64,000 nucleotides of DNA from Hungatella effluvii (GCF_003201875.1 NZ_QJKD01000004.1:62001-126000); one strand, 5' to 3'. Positions 45,572 through 54,939 are shown, numbered from the stretch's first letter. Notes: a model not told the origin generated them from the sequence alone. Translations and numbers: made by a program.

Positions 45572-45614
45572 AACCATACATTCCGATATGAACATGGTAT
45601 CGGAGTGTATGGTT
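45572..45614 (+). terminator. Hairpin after the fusion gene
   Basis: AACCATACATTCCGATA pairs with TATCGGAGTGTATGGTT (one mismatch). There is no T run, so terminator function is uncertain. Palindrome ATTCTA-TTT-TAGAAT (45745-45759) precedes the next gene and may be an operator. Confidence 0.5.
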
Positions 45615-45772
45615 AAAGGTTCATTATGGGAAATCTGAAAAGGATTTTTTATTTGCTATTAAGATCGTTTTCCTGAGTTATTTGGTATATGTGTTTAATC
45701 CAGATATGAACTGTATGTTCGATAGGAATAATATTACTTAAATTATTCTATTTTAGAATGGAGGTGTGAATA

Positions 45773-46078
45773 ATGTCAGAAACAGACGAAGAAATGATAT
45801 TCGGAAACCTGCATATTCATCCTGCAAGCAGAACGGTTGATGTGGATGGACGCAAAATTACGCTTACCAGAATGGAGTTCGATGTGCTCTGCTTTCTGGC
45901 AGCCAATTCTAATATTGCTTTAACGAGAGACCAGATTTATGAAACAGTGAACGGGGATAATTATTTAGGAGGCTCCTATGTTATAAGGGATATTATTTAC
46001 CGGCTCAGGACAAAGCTGGGAATCCCATACATACAGACCTTGCATGGGTATGGATATAAATTCAGTATAGAAGAATAA
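45773..46078 (+). CDS. Stand-alone OmpR-type winged-helix protein
   Basis: A 101-residue protein consisting only of the OmpR/PhoB C-terminal DNA-binding domain (FGNLHIHPASRTVDVDGRKITLTRMEFDVLCFL, LGGSYVIRDIIYRLRTKLG, IQTLHGYGYKF). The frame has no receiver domain and no sensor kinase is nearby. GGAGGTG precedes the ATG. It could be an element-borne regulator of the cargo, or a remnant of a longer response regulator. Confidence 0.85.
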   Translation: MSETDEEMIFGNLHIHPASRTVDVDGRKITLTRMEFDVLCFLAANSNIALTRDQIYETVNGDNYLGGSYVIRDIIYRLRTKLGIPYIQTLHGYGYKFSIEE

Positions 46079-46163
46079 ATAAGGCAATGAATGTTGTAAA
46101 TTGTCGAGAAAAAAGATAACCTGTCTATTTCCTGTCGATATTATAAAGATATTTGCCATGTAG

Positions 46164-46203
46164 AATATAACCCAACCGGAAAAATAGTTGGGTTATATTT
46201 TTT
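46164..46203. terminator. Bidirectional terminator
   Basis: AATATAACCCAAC pairs with GTTGGGTTATATT, followed by a T run. It sits between the winged-helix gene and the convergent XRE gene. Confidence 0.8.
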
Positions 46204-46209
46204 GTAGAA

Positions 46210-46557
46210 TCAGGTTGACGGGTTATTCTTCTCACTAATGATTGCTGTGGCTGTAGCCATAAGGATTTTCAGGCAGCTTTCATCACATTGCGAGAGCAGC
46301 CGGAGCAGCTTGTGATATGTAGAATCCGCATCGTGGCTGTCTGGAAAGACACACTCATCTGCGGATATATTTAGTGTCCGGCAGATATGGTAAAAGTTCT
46401 CAATGCTTGGGGAGCAGCGGCCGCGTTCCAGGTCCTTTTGGAAGGAAAGGGAATAATCTAATAATTCCGCACAGGTCGCCTGGGTCAGATGCATTTTCTT
46501 CCGGGCTTTTTTGAGGACACGGCTGAAAACATCGGCATCATTGACTGACAAAGACAT
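46210..46557 (-). CDS. XRE-family transcriptional regulator
   Basis: A 115-residue protein with an HTH_3 domain (VLKKARKKMHLTQATCAELLDYSLSFQKDLERGRCSPSIENFYHICRTLNI) and a helical C-terminus. The start at 46557 (MSLSVNDADVF) has GGAGGTGATG upstream. It lies at the boundary between cargo and element core. Confidence 0.82.
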   Translation of the reverse strand: MSLSVNDADVFSRVLKKARKKMHLTQATCAELLDYSLSFQKDLERGRCSPSIENFYHICRTLNISADECVFPDSHDADSTYHKLLRLLSQCDESCLKILMATATAIISEKNNPST

Positions 46558-46999
46558 TATCATCACCTCCTGGTAGTAGTTTATTGCCATACTTTTTAAA
46601 TGTAAAAATGGTATGAACATCTAAAAAATATATGTTATAACTCTACTTTTTGCACTCAATGTTTTGGTGAATTAAAAAAAACGTGGTTCATCAGGACATT
46701 ATTTGAGTGCTTTTTTTGCGTATGGCCATGAGGAAGGATACATGGTCATTGAGAAGTACGCTCACAGCATATGGCTGTAAAGGAAGTTTATTAAAAAAAT
46801 TCATCTTTATTTACGGCTGAAGTGCGTTGATAATGGTAGCGTATTACACTACTTTTTTGAGGAAAATAGAGATATTTGGGAAAAGAACGGTTATCTGAGA
46901 GAAGAAACAGGTAACGGTTCTTTTTCTATTGTCCGATGCCGTTCACCTCCGGTTTCAGGATTTTGCAGCCAAAATTCTGAAATTCAAGGAGGAAACGCC
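46558..46999. other. Intergenic stretch without a convincing gene
   Basis: No supported frame on either strand. It should contain the promoters of the XRE gene (leftward) and of the sigma-like gene at 47000 (rightward). A weak hairpin (GTTATCTG...CAGGTAAC then CTTTTT, about 46890-46925) may be a leader terminator. Confidence 0.5.
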
Positions 47000-47416
47000 A
47001 TGTGGCAGAGAAACAGCGGAAAAAGTGAAACAGAAATTTTGCAGAATCAGTTTACGGCCTACCTGACAACAGCAGTAAAACGCCGCAGACATGATTATAT
47101 ACAGCAGCAGGACAGGCGCCTGCAGATCGAGAGCCTGACCGAAGACTTCCCATTTATGCCGGAGTGCAGTATCGAACAGGATATGTTTCTGGGGCTTCCG
47201 GTTCTCATGCAGCTGGAGGACAGTGCGCTTCTCCAAGCGCTGAAAGAACTTAGCGAACGGGAGCGGTACATATTCCTTGCGAGGACACTGGATGGGATAG
47301 GTTTTGAGGAACTGGGAGAAGAAATGGGGCTTGGGTATAAAGGCGTGTCGGCAGTGTATTACCGAGCAGTACAGAAGATCAGAAGAAAGATTGAGGTGAT
47401 GAAAAATGAATTTTAA
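47000..47416 (+). CDS. Sigma-70-like regulator related to Tn916 Orf7
   Basis: A 138-residue protein whose C-terminal half has a sigma region 4-type HTH (ALKELSERERYIFLARTLDGIGFEELGEEMGLGYKGVSAVYYRAVQKIRRKI). This size, and the overlapping small helical gene that follows, match the orf7-orf8 pair of Tn916-type elements, which affects their transcription. AAGGAGGAAACGCC precedes the ATG. Confidence 0.8.
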   Translation: MWQRNSGKSETEILQNQFTAYLTTAVKRRRHDYIQQQDRRLQIESLTEDFPFMPECSIEQDMFLGLPVLMQLEDSALLQALKELSERERYIFLARTLDGIGFEELGEEMGLGYKGVSAVYYRAVQKIRRKIEVMKNEF

Positions 47417-47588
47417 GGAAATGCTTTTACAGGCGAAAGCCGGCAGGGAGTCGTCAGTCATGGACCTTTTGGAGATGTACAAGCCTCTTTTAGTGAAAAA
47501 TGCCATTATAAACGGCAGGTTTGATGAAGACCTTTATCAGGAGCTTTGCATCATACTGCTGAAATGTATCGTCCAGTTCAGGATGTGA
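47406..47588 (+). CDS. Tn916 Orf8-like helix-turn-helix protein
   Basis: A 60-residue helical protein (MNFKEMLLQAKAGRESSVMDLLEMYKPLLVKNAIINGRFDEDLYQELCIILLKCIVQF) fitting the HTH_16 conjugative-transposon family. It resembles a sigma region 2 fragment. It overlaps the preceding gene by 11 bp. Family members run with their Orf7 partner. Confidence 0.82.
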   Translation: MNFKEMLLQAKAGRESSVMDLLEMYKPLLVKNAIINGRFDEDLYQELCIILLKCIVQFRM

Positions 47589-47633
47589 CATTTAAGACAG
47601 GACTGCTGCAGAGTGGACAGGCGGCAGGAATGG

Positions 47634-47667
47634 GAAAAGCGCCGGAGCATATCGCCCGGCGCTTTTC
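47634..47667. terminator. Bidirectional terminator between convergent operons
   Basis: GAAAAGCGCCGG and CCGGCGCTTTTC form a 12-bp stem with A/T runs at both ends, between the Orf8-like gene (+) and the right-arm operon (-). Confidence 0.88.
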
Positions 47668-47682
47668 TGGAATCAGTTTAAC

Positions 47683-48015
47683 TTACGGCAAATCTGCAAA
47701 TGTATTTGGCTCATAAAAGAGCTTTTGCAGCTTCTCTGCCAGATCTGTACGTGAGGTGCAGCGGATATGCCGGGTAGGGCCATAATTATTCAGCTTCTCA
47801 TCCATATTACAAAAACTGATGGAAAAAGTGCTGCCGTCATGGGTAATCCAGAAACGTCTGCCGGTGGCAGGGTCAACTGCTATAATCCAGAGGCTGTGCA
47901 GCCTGTCTACATAAGTAAGACGATTGAGACGCCAGCAGCTCCGGTCATCATACCCAAAACCGGAAGCTTCCTGCTTTCGTTTCTCCAGTACAGAATAAAG
48001 GGCTTTGTATTTCAT
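47683..48015 (-). CDS. Hypothetical element protein
   Basis: A 110-residue soluble protein (MKYKALYSVLEKRKQEASGFGYDDRSCWRLNRLTYVD...) that I do not recognise. Its ATG overlaps the previous stop codon by 4 bp, so it is translationally coupled to the DUF4313 gene. It is the last gene before the bidirectional terminator. Confidence 0.65.
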   Translation of the reverse strand: MKYKALYSVLEKRKQEASGFGYDDRSCWRLNRLTYVDRLHSLWIIAVDPATGRRFWITHDGSTFSISFCNMDEKLNNYGPTRHIRCTSRTDLAEKLQKLFYEPNTFADLP

Positions 48016-48386
48016 GCGCCATACCTCTCTTTCCAGTCACGGAGATAGGAAGCATATCCATCCGGGTCGATCTCCTGAAGGACTTCCGGGCGGAACCGGT
48101 ATTCCGGATAACGGCAGAAACCGCTGCGGCCATAGGTGCCGGTAGGGACTGCCAGGCCGTGCCGGACGATCCATGCGAGGATATCTTCGCCATTGTTATT
48201 GGTGTCAATAAATGCACAGTTTTGGGGGCAGACGGAATCCAGATTGACGGTCAGGACATTCCAGGGTTCCGCTTCCCCGTCCTCCCAGGAAGTCATTGTG
48301 ATGGCAAGGTTGCCTTCCATATAAGAGGTGACGTTTAACTGGATCTTATATACGTTTCCATATTTCTGTAAATCAAATGTTTTCAT
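48012..48386 (-). CDS. DUF4313 family protein
   Basis: A 124-residue protein with the pattern of the DUF4313 family of mobile elements: GNLAITMTSWEDGEAEPWNVLTVNL, AFIDTNNNGEDILAWIV, and SGFCRYPEYRFRPEVL. No function is known. It has an AAAGGAGACACT site before the ATG. Confidence 0.75.
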   Translation of the reverse strand: MKTFDLQKYGNVYKIQLNVTSYMEGNLAITMTSWEDGEAEPWNVLTVNLDSVCPQNCAFIDTNNNGEDILAWIVRHGLAVPTGTYGRSGFCRYPEYRFRPEVLQEIDPDGYASYLRDWKERYGA

Positions 48387-48435
48387 AGTGTCTCCTTTCG
48401 CTGTGTTTGTATTATTTTTCTATTGTTTATTTCTG

Positions 48436-48969
48436 TTATGCCGCTGTTTTTGGCATCTCCTGCGCCGGGAGAAGGATTACCCCTTTTTCCACCTCCGCAG
48501 GTATCCAGGCGTTGTTTTTCCACATACATCCGCTTGCCTCATTGTAAAATTTGGGCGCTTTGGGCGGTTTTCCAAAGCACTCATCATCCAGATACAGGCA
48601 GATGTGCTTATCATAAAAAGGGATAAGTGCCTGGTGAATCTGCGCTTTCAATGTCAGGGCAAGCCGGTCGATCTCCTCAATATCCTGTCTTTTAAAAGCA
48701 GCCTGGGAGATCTGCTTCAGGATGCCGGACTGGTCAATCGTGTTCTGGATCAGCGGCTGTGCCTCGTCCATAAAATCCGCACGGATGCGGATATTTTCCA
48801 GTGTGATCTGTTTCACGTAAGCGGTAGCCGTGGAGCTGATGTTGTGCCGCAGTTCGTCAAAGGGCTTTTTATATCTGGTCTTCAGAACCTCCAGGGATGC
48901 CACGGCAAGGTTTCGTTTTAAAAGGTCAAGATGTCCTTCCAGTGTTTTTCTTAATTCATTGCCTGTCAT
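48436..48969 (-). CDS. Hypothetical helical protein
   Basis: A 177-residue, mainly helical protein (MTGNELRKTLEGHLDLLKRNLAVASLEVLKTRYKKP...) with a C-terminal part rich in aromatic residues (FYNEASGCMWKNNAWIPAE). I cannot place it in a named family with confidence. It is co-directional with the right-arm operon and preceded by AAGGAGGTATCCAT. Confidence 0.65.
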   Translation of the reverse strand: MTGNELRKTLEGHLDLLKRNLAVASLEVLKTRYKKPFDELRHNISSTATAYVKQITLENIRIRADFMDEAQPLIQNTIDQSGILKQISQAAFKRQDIEEIDRLALTLKAQIHQALIPFYDKHICLYLDDECFGKPPKAPKFYNEASGCMWKNNAWIPAEVEKGVILLPAQEMPKTAA

Positions 48970-48999
48970 ATGGATACCTCCTTCTGTAAAATAAAGTCT

Positions 49000-49554
49000 T
49001 CATGAAAAATCATCTTCCCAGGGCGGCAGATTTTCTTTTGCCGGATATGTGGAACTGCTTTCTGCTGCCTGGGGTTCCGGCTGTCCTGCTTTTATTTCTT
49101 CCGCATATTTTTCCGGTGTTTTTTGCCGTCTGCGGGCAGTAAGTGTCAGGGCATCTTCCCCGACATCATCAGAGCGCTGCTTTTTTGCCTGTTTCTTCCG
49201 GCATTTTTCTACGGCAGCGGCGTAATCGTAGCCGATGGCTTTTTGAAACTTCTCCGCAATCTCCCGCAACTTCCCCGCCTGGTATTCGTATGTGGCTTTG
49301 TGAAAGCCGGTCAGGTTCCACTGCTCACATACCAGATCCAGCATGTGGGTATAGTCCATGAGGGCGTTAATGGTTTTCAGAATGTCGCCGCAGCAGGTCC
49401 GCAGCTCATGGGAGCCGTCCAGATCCACATAGGAGAGGGTAAGCTCCTTCTTTAAATATTCTTCTATTTCCATGTGGTGTGCAAATACAGGCTCATAGAT
49501 TTCTCTGGGAAATTCCGGCGTATTGGGGGATGCGGTTCTTTCATGGCTGTTCAT
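49000..49554 (-). CDS. Hypothetical element protein
   Basis: A 184-residue protein starting MNSHERTASPNTPEFPREIYEP. Its middle is helical (HELRTCCGDILKTINALMDYTHMLDLVCEQW) and its C-terminus basic then acidic/proline-rich, ending PPWEDDF, a tail style seen in proteins that bind partners such as SSB. I chose this start because GGAGGTG lies upstream. It overlaps the next gene by 14 bp. Confidence 0.62.
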   Translation of the reverse strand: MNSHERTASPNTPEFPREIYEPVFAHHMEIEEYLKKELTLSYVDLDGSHELRTCCGDILKTINALMDYTHMLDLVCEQWNLTGFHKATYEYQAGKLREIAEKFQKAIGYDYAAAVEKCRKKQAKKQRSDDVGEDALTLTARRRQKTPEKYAEEIKAGQPEPQAAESSSTYPAKENLPPWEDDFS

Positions 49555-49972
49555 CCGGCACACCTCCTGTCTGCTGTGGCGGGACGGCAAGCCCGATGAC
49601 AATCATCTGGACAGCGGTGCGGTATCCGCAGCAATAGGACTGTTCCGCTATGGCGCTGTTTCTTTTGGAAACCGCCATCTGGTACTGTTCAAAAAGCGGC
49701 CAGGATTCTCCCAGCGCAGGGAGCAGGGCTTTTTCCGCTTCCTTTACATGCCGGTCCAGTTCTGAGGGAGCCGTGACGCATCCGTAAATATCCGGTTCAT
49801 AGTTCCCGTAGAAAAGGTTATGTAAAAAATCCGGTTCGCCTGTGTCCGTCAGCCGGACAGCCGCCGTGGCAGGTTTTTTCAGGGTGTCGGCAATCTCCTG
49901 GAGTGTTCTGATCAGCTCCGGTAACTGATGGTTAAAGAAAACTGCCCCCATCTTTGTTTCGTGAAAATTCAT
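49541..49972 (-). CDS. Hypothetical element protein
   Basis: A 143-residue protein starting MNFHETKMGAVFFNHQLPELI; helical, no membrane segments, family unknown. The start follows AAAGGAGGACCACAG. It lies between the methyltransferase-helicase and the preceding hypothetical gene in one operon. Confidence 0.65.
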   Translation of the reverse strand: MNFHETKMGAVFFNHQLPELIRTLQEIADTLKKPATAAVRLTDTGEPDFLHNLFYGNYEPDIYGCVTAPSELDRHVKEAEKALLPALGESWPLFEQYQMAVSKRNSAIAEQSYCCGYRTAVQMIVIGLAVPPQQTGGVPDEQP

Positions 49973-50033
49973 CTGTGGTCCTCCTTTCGCTGTCTGCCCT
50001 GGCTGGGGCAGAATGATTTGTTTCTCTGGTACT

Positions 50034-53000
50034 TCATGCGATCTTCTGTTCACCCCAGCGGATCTGAAGCGCACCGTTTTCATCCCGTTCCTGACGCATC
50101 AGGAGGGAGAGCAGGTCATAGTCCACATCAAACCTGTCATAAATCTCATCCAGGTCCACATCCTGTCCTTTCATAAACAGGTTCAGCTTCTCCTTTGCCA
50201 GCACCATCTGCATCAGGTTGGACTCAATGCTTCCGGCATAGGTCAGGAAATAGATGTCTTTCTGTTCCGTTGAGGTGTACCGGATAAACCGGAAATAGAA
50301 CTGGCTCATGCCGGAGTTGTTGTAATGCAGTTCCGGTATGATGACTTTGTTGACATAATCGAAATTGACGCTGGAGGGAAGGCTCTGCTGAGTGCAGAGA
50401 AGAATCCCGTTGCCGCTGTCCTGCAGAGTCTGTTGGAGCGCCCTCCTTTTGGCAAAGCTGGTATTGGAGCCGGTCACCACGAACAGGGGGCGGTCCGGCA
50501 GGTATTCCCGCAGTGCTTTTTCATAAGATTCCAGCACGGCAACATGCCGTACTCCGATAGCGACGATCTCATTCTCCCATTCGGCAGCCATATCAACGGC
50601 GGCCATGACTTTGACCGGGGTATCCCCCAGATATTCCTGCACCGTATCCGGTGCGGCGCTGATGCGCAGGAGAAGGACGATCTGCTGGACCAGGCGCATC
50701 ATGGAGTCTTTCCGGGAATTGCCTGTGGATGCAAAATAGTTCTGCCGCATCTTATAAAACTCATGGATTGCCCGCTGGTAGACTTCTTTTTCTTCCGGCG
50801 GGAAGTGGAGCAGTACCTGATGGAGCTGCTTGATATCCTTGCAGGAAACCTCCTCAAAGGTTCTTGTGATCACGGTCTTCCCTAAGATATCGCTGAGAAT
50901 GTCCGCATTGTAGATGTCCTGTGTGCGCTTCTCCATGCCGAACACCGTTACTTTTTCCGGAAGGTGGGAGGCGGCAAACAGGGAATAGCCTTTCTTGTAG
51001 GCAGGAATTGGCTGGCCGAAATAAGGGTTGATGTCGCAGTCCGGTTCTTCGTCTTCGTCTGCCTTCCTGTCATTGTGATAGATATACCGGTTCCAGGAGA
51101 TCATGTTGACGGAATTGTTGTAGAGCAGCTCCAGCTGCGGGGCAAACTCTGAAATGTTGTTCCGGGTGCTGGTGCCTGTGGTGAGCAGCTTCATCCGGCA
51201 ATGGCGGAAACAGGTAAGTACCGCCTGGCTTCTGGTGGTTCCGGGGTTGGAAATCTCATCGCTTTCGTCCAGTATGAACTGGATATTCTGGTGCAGGCGC
51301 TTCATATGCTTTCTCAGGTACTTTTTATAAGTGCTTACTTTGTTCAGTGTCATCAGGACAAAGTCTCCGGGGTGGATACGTTTTAAATCCGCCAGCCGCT
51401 TTACAAATACATAAGGCAGCCCGTAGTTTGCCAGCACCACATCCCAGTTGTTGCGGATGGAGATGGCGGAGGAAACAACCCATGTACTGTGTACGTTCTG
51501 GTTCTGCATCCGGTACAGCCCTGTTGCAATGCCGGCCAGTGTTTTTCCGCTCCCCTGTTCCCACTGCAGCAGCGCATAGCGCTTCTGGAGGGTAAGGTTG
51601 ATGTCGTGCCTTTGAATCTCATTCAGGCGGATCTCCTCAAATTTGGAGGAATCCCACAGGGAGAAGTCATTAAGCCATCTGGCGATAGCCGGGTCTTCAT
51701 CCATTTCTGCGTAGGGCGTATTCTGGATTTCGTATTCTGCCTGTTTCCTGCGGAGCAGCCGTTCATAACCCGGAAAAGATTCCGGGGTGTTTTCCAGCAC
51801 GGCCTGGTAGACAGGCACGGGCAGACGTTTGCTGTCTTTGATCTGTCGGCGTGCTGCGGCGCTGTATCCCTTATAGGCAAACTCCCCCTTGCGCTTCACC
51901 AGACGGATGACGTCTGTTTCCGGCACGGGATTCTGCTTTTTTAACGCCTGCCGGAGGTAGGTGAGCACCTTGTTCTCCGTAAGCTGGACCCGGCACCATT
52001 GTTCATAGCTCATGTCATCGGGCCTCTGCTGGGTATAGAACCGGTGTACATATTCACAGCATTTGGCGTATAATGGACTGGTAAGGGGATGTGCCTTGAT
52101 ATGGTATAAAAGCTTTTGTGTCCGGTATCTGAAATCATCGGATGTATGGCGCATCCTTGCCAGTTCCAGCAGGATCTTTGACTGGTTGTTTTCCAGCGCC
52201 GACCTGGCAAAAGCCAGTATCTTCTGGTAGGTATATTCCGCTTCCTTTTGGATATCAAAGTCTCCCGGCAGGGCATGGTCAGCCTCCGTGCGGTACGGAT
52301 GGGCCTTCCATCCCGGGTCAGTTGTCTTTTTCTGCCAGAACTGCAGCTTGGTAGGGAAACGGCTGACGCCCAGATGGGAGAATGAGTTTTCCGGAAACAG
52401 TACCTGCCCCAGAAAACTGAACTGCTTTTCCATCTCCCGGATCTGTCCGCTGTCAGTAAAAGTATCCACCAGAAAAGACCGGGGTACGATCAGCGCAAGG
52501 ATTCCCAAAGGCTTTAAGACCTCTGCCGCTTTCAGGCAGTAGTACATCTGGGAGGGCATTTCCCTGCCGCTTTTTGTCCACCACTTTAAATGGAAGGGCG
52601 GGTTGCCCACTACAAAGTCAAACCGTGTCTCTGGCTGGCAGGTGCGGATATCCCGGCATTCAATCGCGGCCTCCGGGTAAAGGAACTTTGCCACCTTTAC
52701 GGCATTTACATCCAGCTCGCATCCGTAGATGTTTGCCTCTGTGGGGATAAAGTTGAAGAAACTCCCCATGCCGCAGGTAAGGTCCGCCACCAGGTTATGT
52801 TCCGACAGCTTCAAGCTGGCCGCTATAAATTCGCACAGACGGGGTGGCGTGAAAAACTGGCCGTTTTCTATTTCCTTTTTCGCCTCGCTGTACGCATGGT
52901 AGTTCTCATAGTCCGACCGTTCCAGGCCGTGAAGTCCGCCGTCCCCGGTATAGGCATTATAGATATCCTCCGGACTGATGGAGCATTCTTTAAAACGGCC

Positions 53001-53084
53001 GCTGTCGATCAGGTACAGGACTTTTTCATTCAGTGTTTTTCGTTTCTCCTGGGGGATGGATTCCCCCCGGTAAGCATATTTCAT
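50034..53084 (-). CDS. DarB-like N6-adenine methyltransferase-helicase fusion
   Basis: A 1016-residue protein. The N-terminal third is a class I N6-adenine methyltransferase: FFTPPRLCEFIAASL, SAM-binding DLTCGMGSFFNF near residue 115, and catalytic NPPF near residue 165. The second half is an SF2/SNF2-type helicase: LLQWEQGSGKTLAGIA (Walker A, near residue 515), FILDESDE (motif II) and a C-terminal helicase domain. No nuclease domain is seen. The layout resembles phage P1 DarB, which protects incoming DNA from restriction. ATG 53084 is preferred over GTG 53093 because GAGGTGA then has proper spacing. Confidence 0.85.
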   Translation of the reverse strand: MKYAYRGESIPQEKRKTLNEKVLYLIDSGRFKECSISPEDIYNAYTGDGGLHGLERSDYENYHAYSEAKKEIENGQFFTPPRLCEFIAASLKLSEHNLVADLTCGMGSFFNFIPTEANIYGCELDVNAVKVAKFLYPEAAIECRDIRTCQPETRFDFVVGNPPFHLKWWTKSGREMPSQMYYCLKAAEVLKPLGILALIVPRSFLVDTFTDSGQIREMEKQFSFLGQVLFPENSFSHLGVSRFPTKLQFWQKKTTDPGWKAHPYRTEADHALPGDFDIQKEAEYTYQKILAFARSALENNQSKILLELARMRHTSDDFRYRTQKLLYHIKAHPLTSPLYAKCCEYVHRFYTQQRPDDMSYEQWCRVQLTENKVLTYLRQALKKQNPVPETDVIRLVKRKGEFAYKGYSAAARRQIKDSKRLPVPVYQAVLENTPESFPGYERLLRRKQAEYEIQNTPYAEMDEDPAIARWLNDFSLWDSSKFEEIRLNEIQRHDINLTLQKRYALLQWEQGSGKTLAGIATGLYRMQNQNVHSTWVVSSAISIRNNWDVVLANYGLPYVFVKRLADLKRIHPGDFVLMTLNKVSTYKKYLRKHMKRLHQNIQFILDESDEISNPGTTRSQAVLTCFRHCRMKLLTTGTSTRNNISEFAPQLELLYNNSVNMISWNRYIYHNDRKADEDEEPDCDINPYFGQPIPAYKKGYSLFAASHLPEKVTVFGMEKRTQDIYNADILSDILGKTVITRTFEEVSCKDIKQLHQVLLHFPPEEKEVYQRAIHEFYKMRQNYFASTGNSRKDSMMRLVQQIVLLLRISAAPDTVQEYLGDTPVKVMAAVDMAAEWENEIVAIGVRHVAVLESYEKALREYLPDRPLFVVTGSNTSFAKRRALQQTLQDSGNGILLCTQQSLPSSVNFDYVNKVIIPELHYNNSGMSQFYFRFIRYTSTEQKDIYFLTYAGSIESNLMQMVLAKEKLNLFMKGQDVDLDEIYDRFDVDYDLLSLLMRQERDENGALQIRWGEQKIA

Positions 53085-53097
53085 TCGTATCACCTCG

Positions 53098-53997
53098 CTA
53101 ACATATGGTTTTCAAATAATCCTCTATGAACTGAGCCGCGAGGGCTTCACTGGCAAACCTGATATCTACCCTGCCGTTTTTGAACATCCGCAGGGACTGC
53201 AGCTTTTCGCAGTCGGGAAATTCATGCTGGCTGTCAGGAAGATCATATCTGCCGAGAAGCCTTGACAGGCTGCAGGGGGCGGTGCCAAACATCCCTGTTT
53301 CAAAATGGGCAATGCCCCGTAAAATATCTTTTGTTCGGTCTGCCAGCTCCCAGACATCCCCGCTGTATCGGTCCCGGAAACTGCAGGCATAACCGATGAG
53401 CTGCAGGGTGCTTTTTTTCTGTTCAAACAGGGGCTTTCCGCTGCCGGTGATCCAGGCTGCCTGGTGGCATTTCTCCTTAAGCTCATGGAGCGCCTGCTCA
53501 GAGAAGGTCCGTCCGCCTGTCTGAAGGAAGATCTGTTCAAGTATATCTGTGTAGGAAAGAGACAGTTCATCCATATCCTTCATATATTTTTCAACCAGTT
53601 CCTTATAGTTGTCCGTCCATCGGTCGGCTGGTTTTTGGGGAATAAGGTTGTGTGTAATACCATTTGTGTCTATGGAAAAGCGGTATGTTTTGCTGAAATA
53701 GGAAACGATCTGGGAGATAAACTGGGGATGCAGGGAGTGAATCTGCTGCTGGATAGCATAATCAGAGAGCTTCAGGGCGTCATAAGTGACAAGGTAAGTT
53801 TCTGAAGATGCACCTGTGGGTGCCAGCAGTTCCCTCTGCTGGCTCAGCATATCGTTCCAGAAGAATTCCAGTTCCGGCAGGGTAATTCTGGCGCTGTCAT
53901 AAGCCGCCTGGTGTGCCACGCAGAATATGCGGTCCGCTTCTGAGATACGGGTATCCGCTTTTACTTCAACGGTTTCAAATTTTGTGAGTAGATCCAT
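53098..53997 (-). CDS. Hypothetical element protein
   Basis: A 299-residue soluble protein (MDLLTKFETVEVKADTRISEADRIFC...) of unknown family; helical, with an aromatic-rich start and one long charged centre. The start at 53997 has AAGGAGGCTCTT upstream; an in-frame Met at 54021 does not. It ends 13 bp before the methyltransferase-helicase ATG, suggesting joint action. Confidence 0.68.
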   Translation of the reverse strand: MDLLTKFETVEVKADTRISEADRIFCVAHQAAYDSARITLPELEFFWNDMLSQQRELLAPTGASSETYLVTYDALKLSDYAIQQQIHSLHPQFISQIVSYFSKTYRFSIDTNGITHNLIPQKPADRWTDNYKELVEKYMKDMDELSLSYTDILEQIFLQTGGRTFSEQALHELKEKCHQAAWITGSGKPLFEQKKSTLQLIGYACSFRDRYSGDVWELADRTKDILRGIAHFETGMFGTAPCSLSRLLGRYDLPDSQHEFPDCEKLQSLRMFKNGRVDIRFASEALAAQFIEDYLKTIC

Positions 53998-54054
53998 AAG
54001 AGCCTCCTTTCTGTTTGACATGGGGCAGGATGTTATCCTCCTGCCCCATGAAAT

Positions 54055-54939
54055 TTAAGCGATTGCAAGCTGCTTGCTCTCCCTGTTGAAAATATATACA
54101 TTGTCAGAGAGAAATTCCGACCGGTCCAGTATGGTGCGGTTAATGTCATAAACCATATCCCTGAGACGGTCAGTATCATCATTTTTATGCATGGGCAGAA
54201 GGATTGTTTCGTGAACGGAACTGGGCAGGATCACCAGGTCATCTTCGATCTTCCGGGCGAAATCATCCAGGACACCTTTATAGCACATGGCGGCCGCCCC
54301 GTTTTCTGCTTCCACATTGGAAAGGGTGTACATGGGGATAAAAAAATCTTCTGGTACTTCAAGTGCTTCCGGGGGAATATCCGGTGTGAAAACAGGGAAC
54401 ATATTTTTGATATGTGCCGGATACAGTCCGGGGGTGTTTTCTTCTGCTGTTTCCCTCAGCTCATTCTCATCAATTCCCCAAAGCCTGATATGTTCATAGC
54501 GGACAAGGAAGCTCCCCGGCATGTCTTCCGCAATCCTGCAGTCGGCATAATAAACCTTTGCAAGATCCAGAAAACGGGTATGGGGAACTTGTGCAAGCAG
54601 TTCCTGGTTTGCTTCATAGTTGATAAGCCTGTAATACAGTTTCTTTTGAATCTGGCTGAAATCCCTGAACCACTTCATATCAACAGAATCTGTAAGGACG
54701 TTGTTTTCATAAAACGCAAGAACGTCTTTCACGGCCTGCGCCCAGTCGTCTGTATCAAGATACCTTTCAAAAAAGGGTTCCAGATAGATAGTGGGACTTG
54801 TGTTGGAATCCGGTTCTTTAACCGCAAGCCCGTAAGGACGGATGCCGTTGGTTTTTAACGGATTTACAATCTGGACTTCCCTGTTCAGGGCATCTGAAAT
54901 GGCAGCTTTCATTCTGTCAGTAAATTCTTTTATATTCAT
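54055..54939 (-). CDS. DUF5688 family protein
   Basis: A 294-residue protein matching the DUF5688 family common on clostridial ICEs: TIYLEPFFERYL, SFLVRYEHIRLWGI, and AAAMCYKGVLDDFARKIEDDLVILPSSVHETILLP. Function unknown. It lies downstream of a minus-strand terminator (55019-55047), so it may have its own promoter or depend on readthrough. Confidence 0.8.
   Translation of the reverse strand: MNIKEFTDRMKAAISDALNREVQIVNPLKTNGIRPYGLAVKEPDSNTSPTIYLEPFFERYLDTDDWAQAVKDVLAFYENNVLTDSVDMKWFRDFSQIQKKLYYRLINYEANQELLAQVPHTRFLDLAKVYYADCRIAEDMPGSFLVRYEHIRLWGIDENELRETAEENTPGLYPAHIKNMFPVFTPDIPPEALEVPEDFFIPMYTLSNVEAENGAAAMCYKGVLDDFARKIEDDLVILPSSVHETILLPMHKNDDTDRLRDMVYDINRTILDRSEFLSDNVYIFNRESKQLAIA

Noticed and set aside
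50034..53084. Type I or IIG restriction-modification enzyme
   Set aside because: Methyltransferase and helicase motifs are present, but no nuclease or specificity subunit was seen in or next to the gene.
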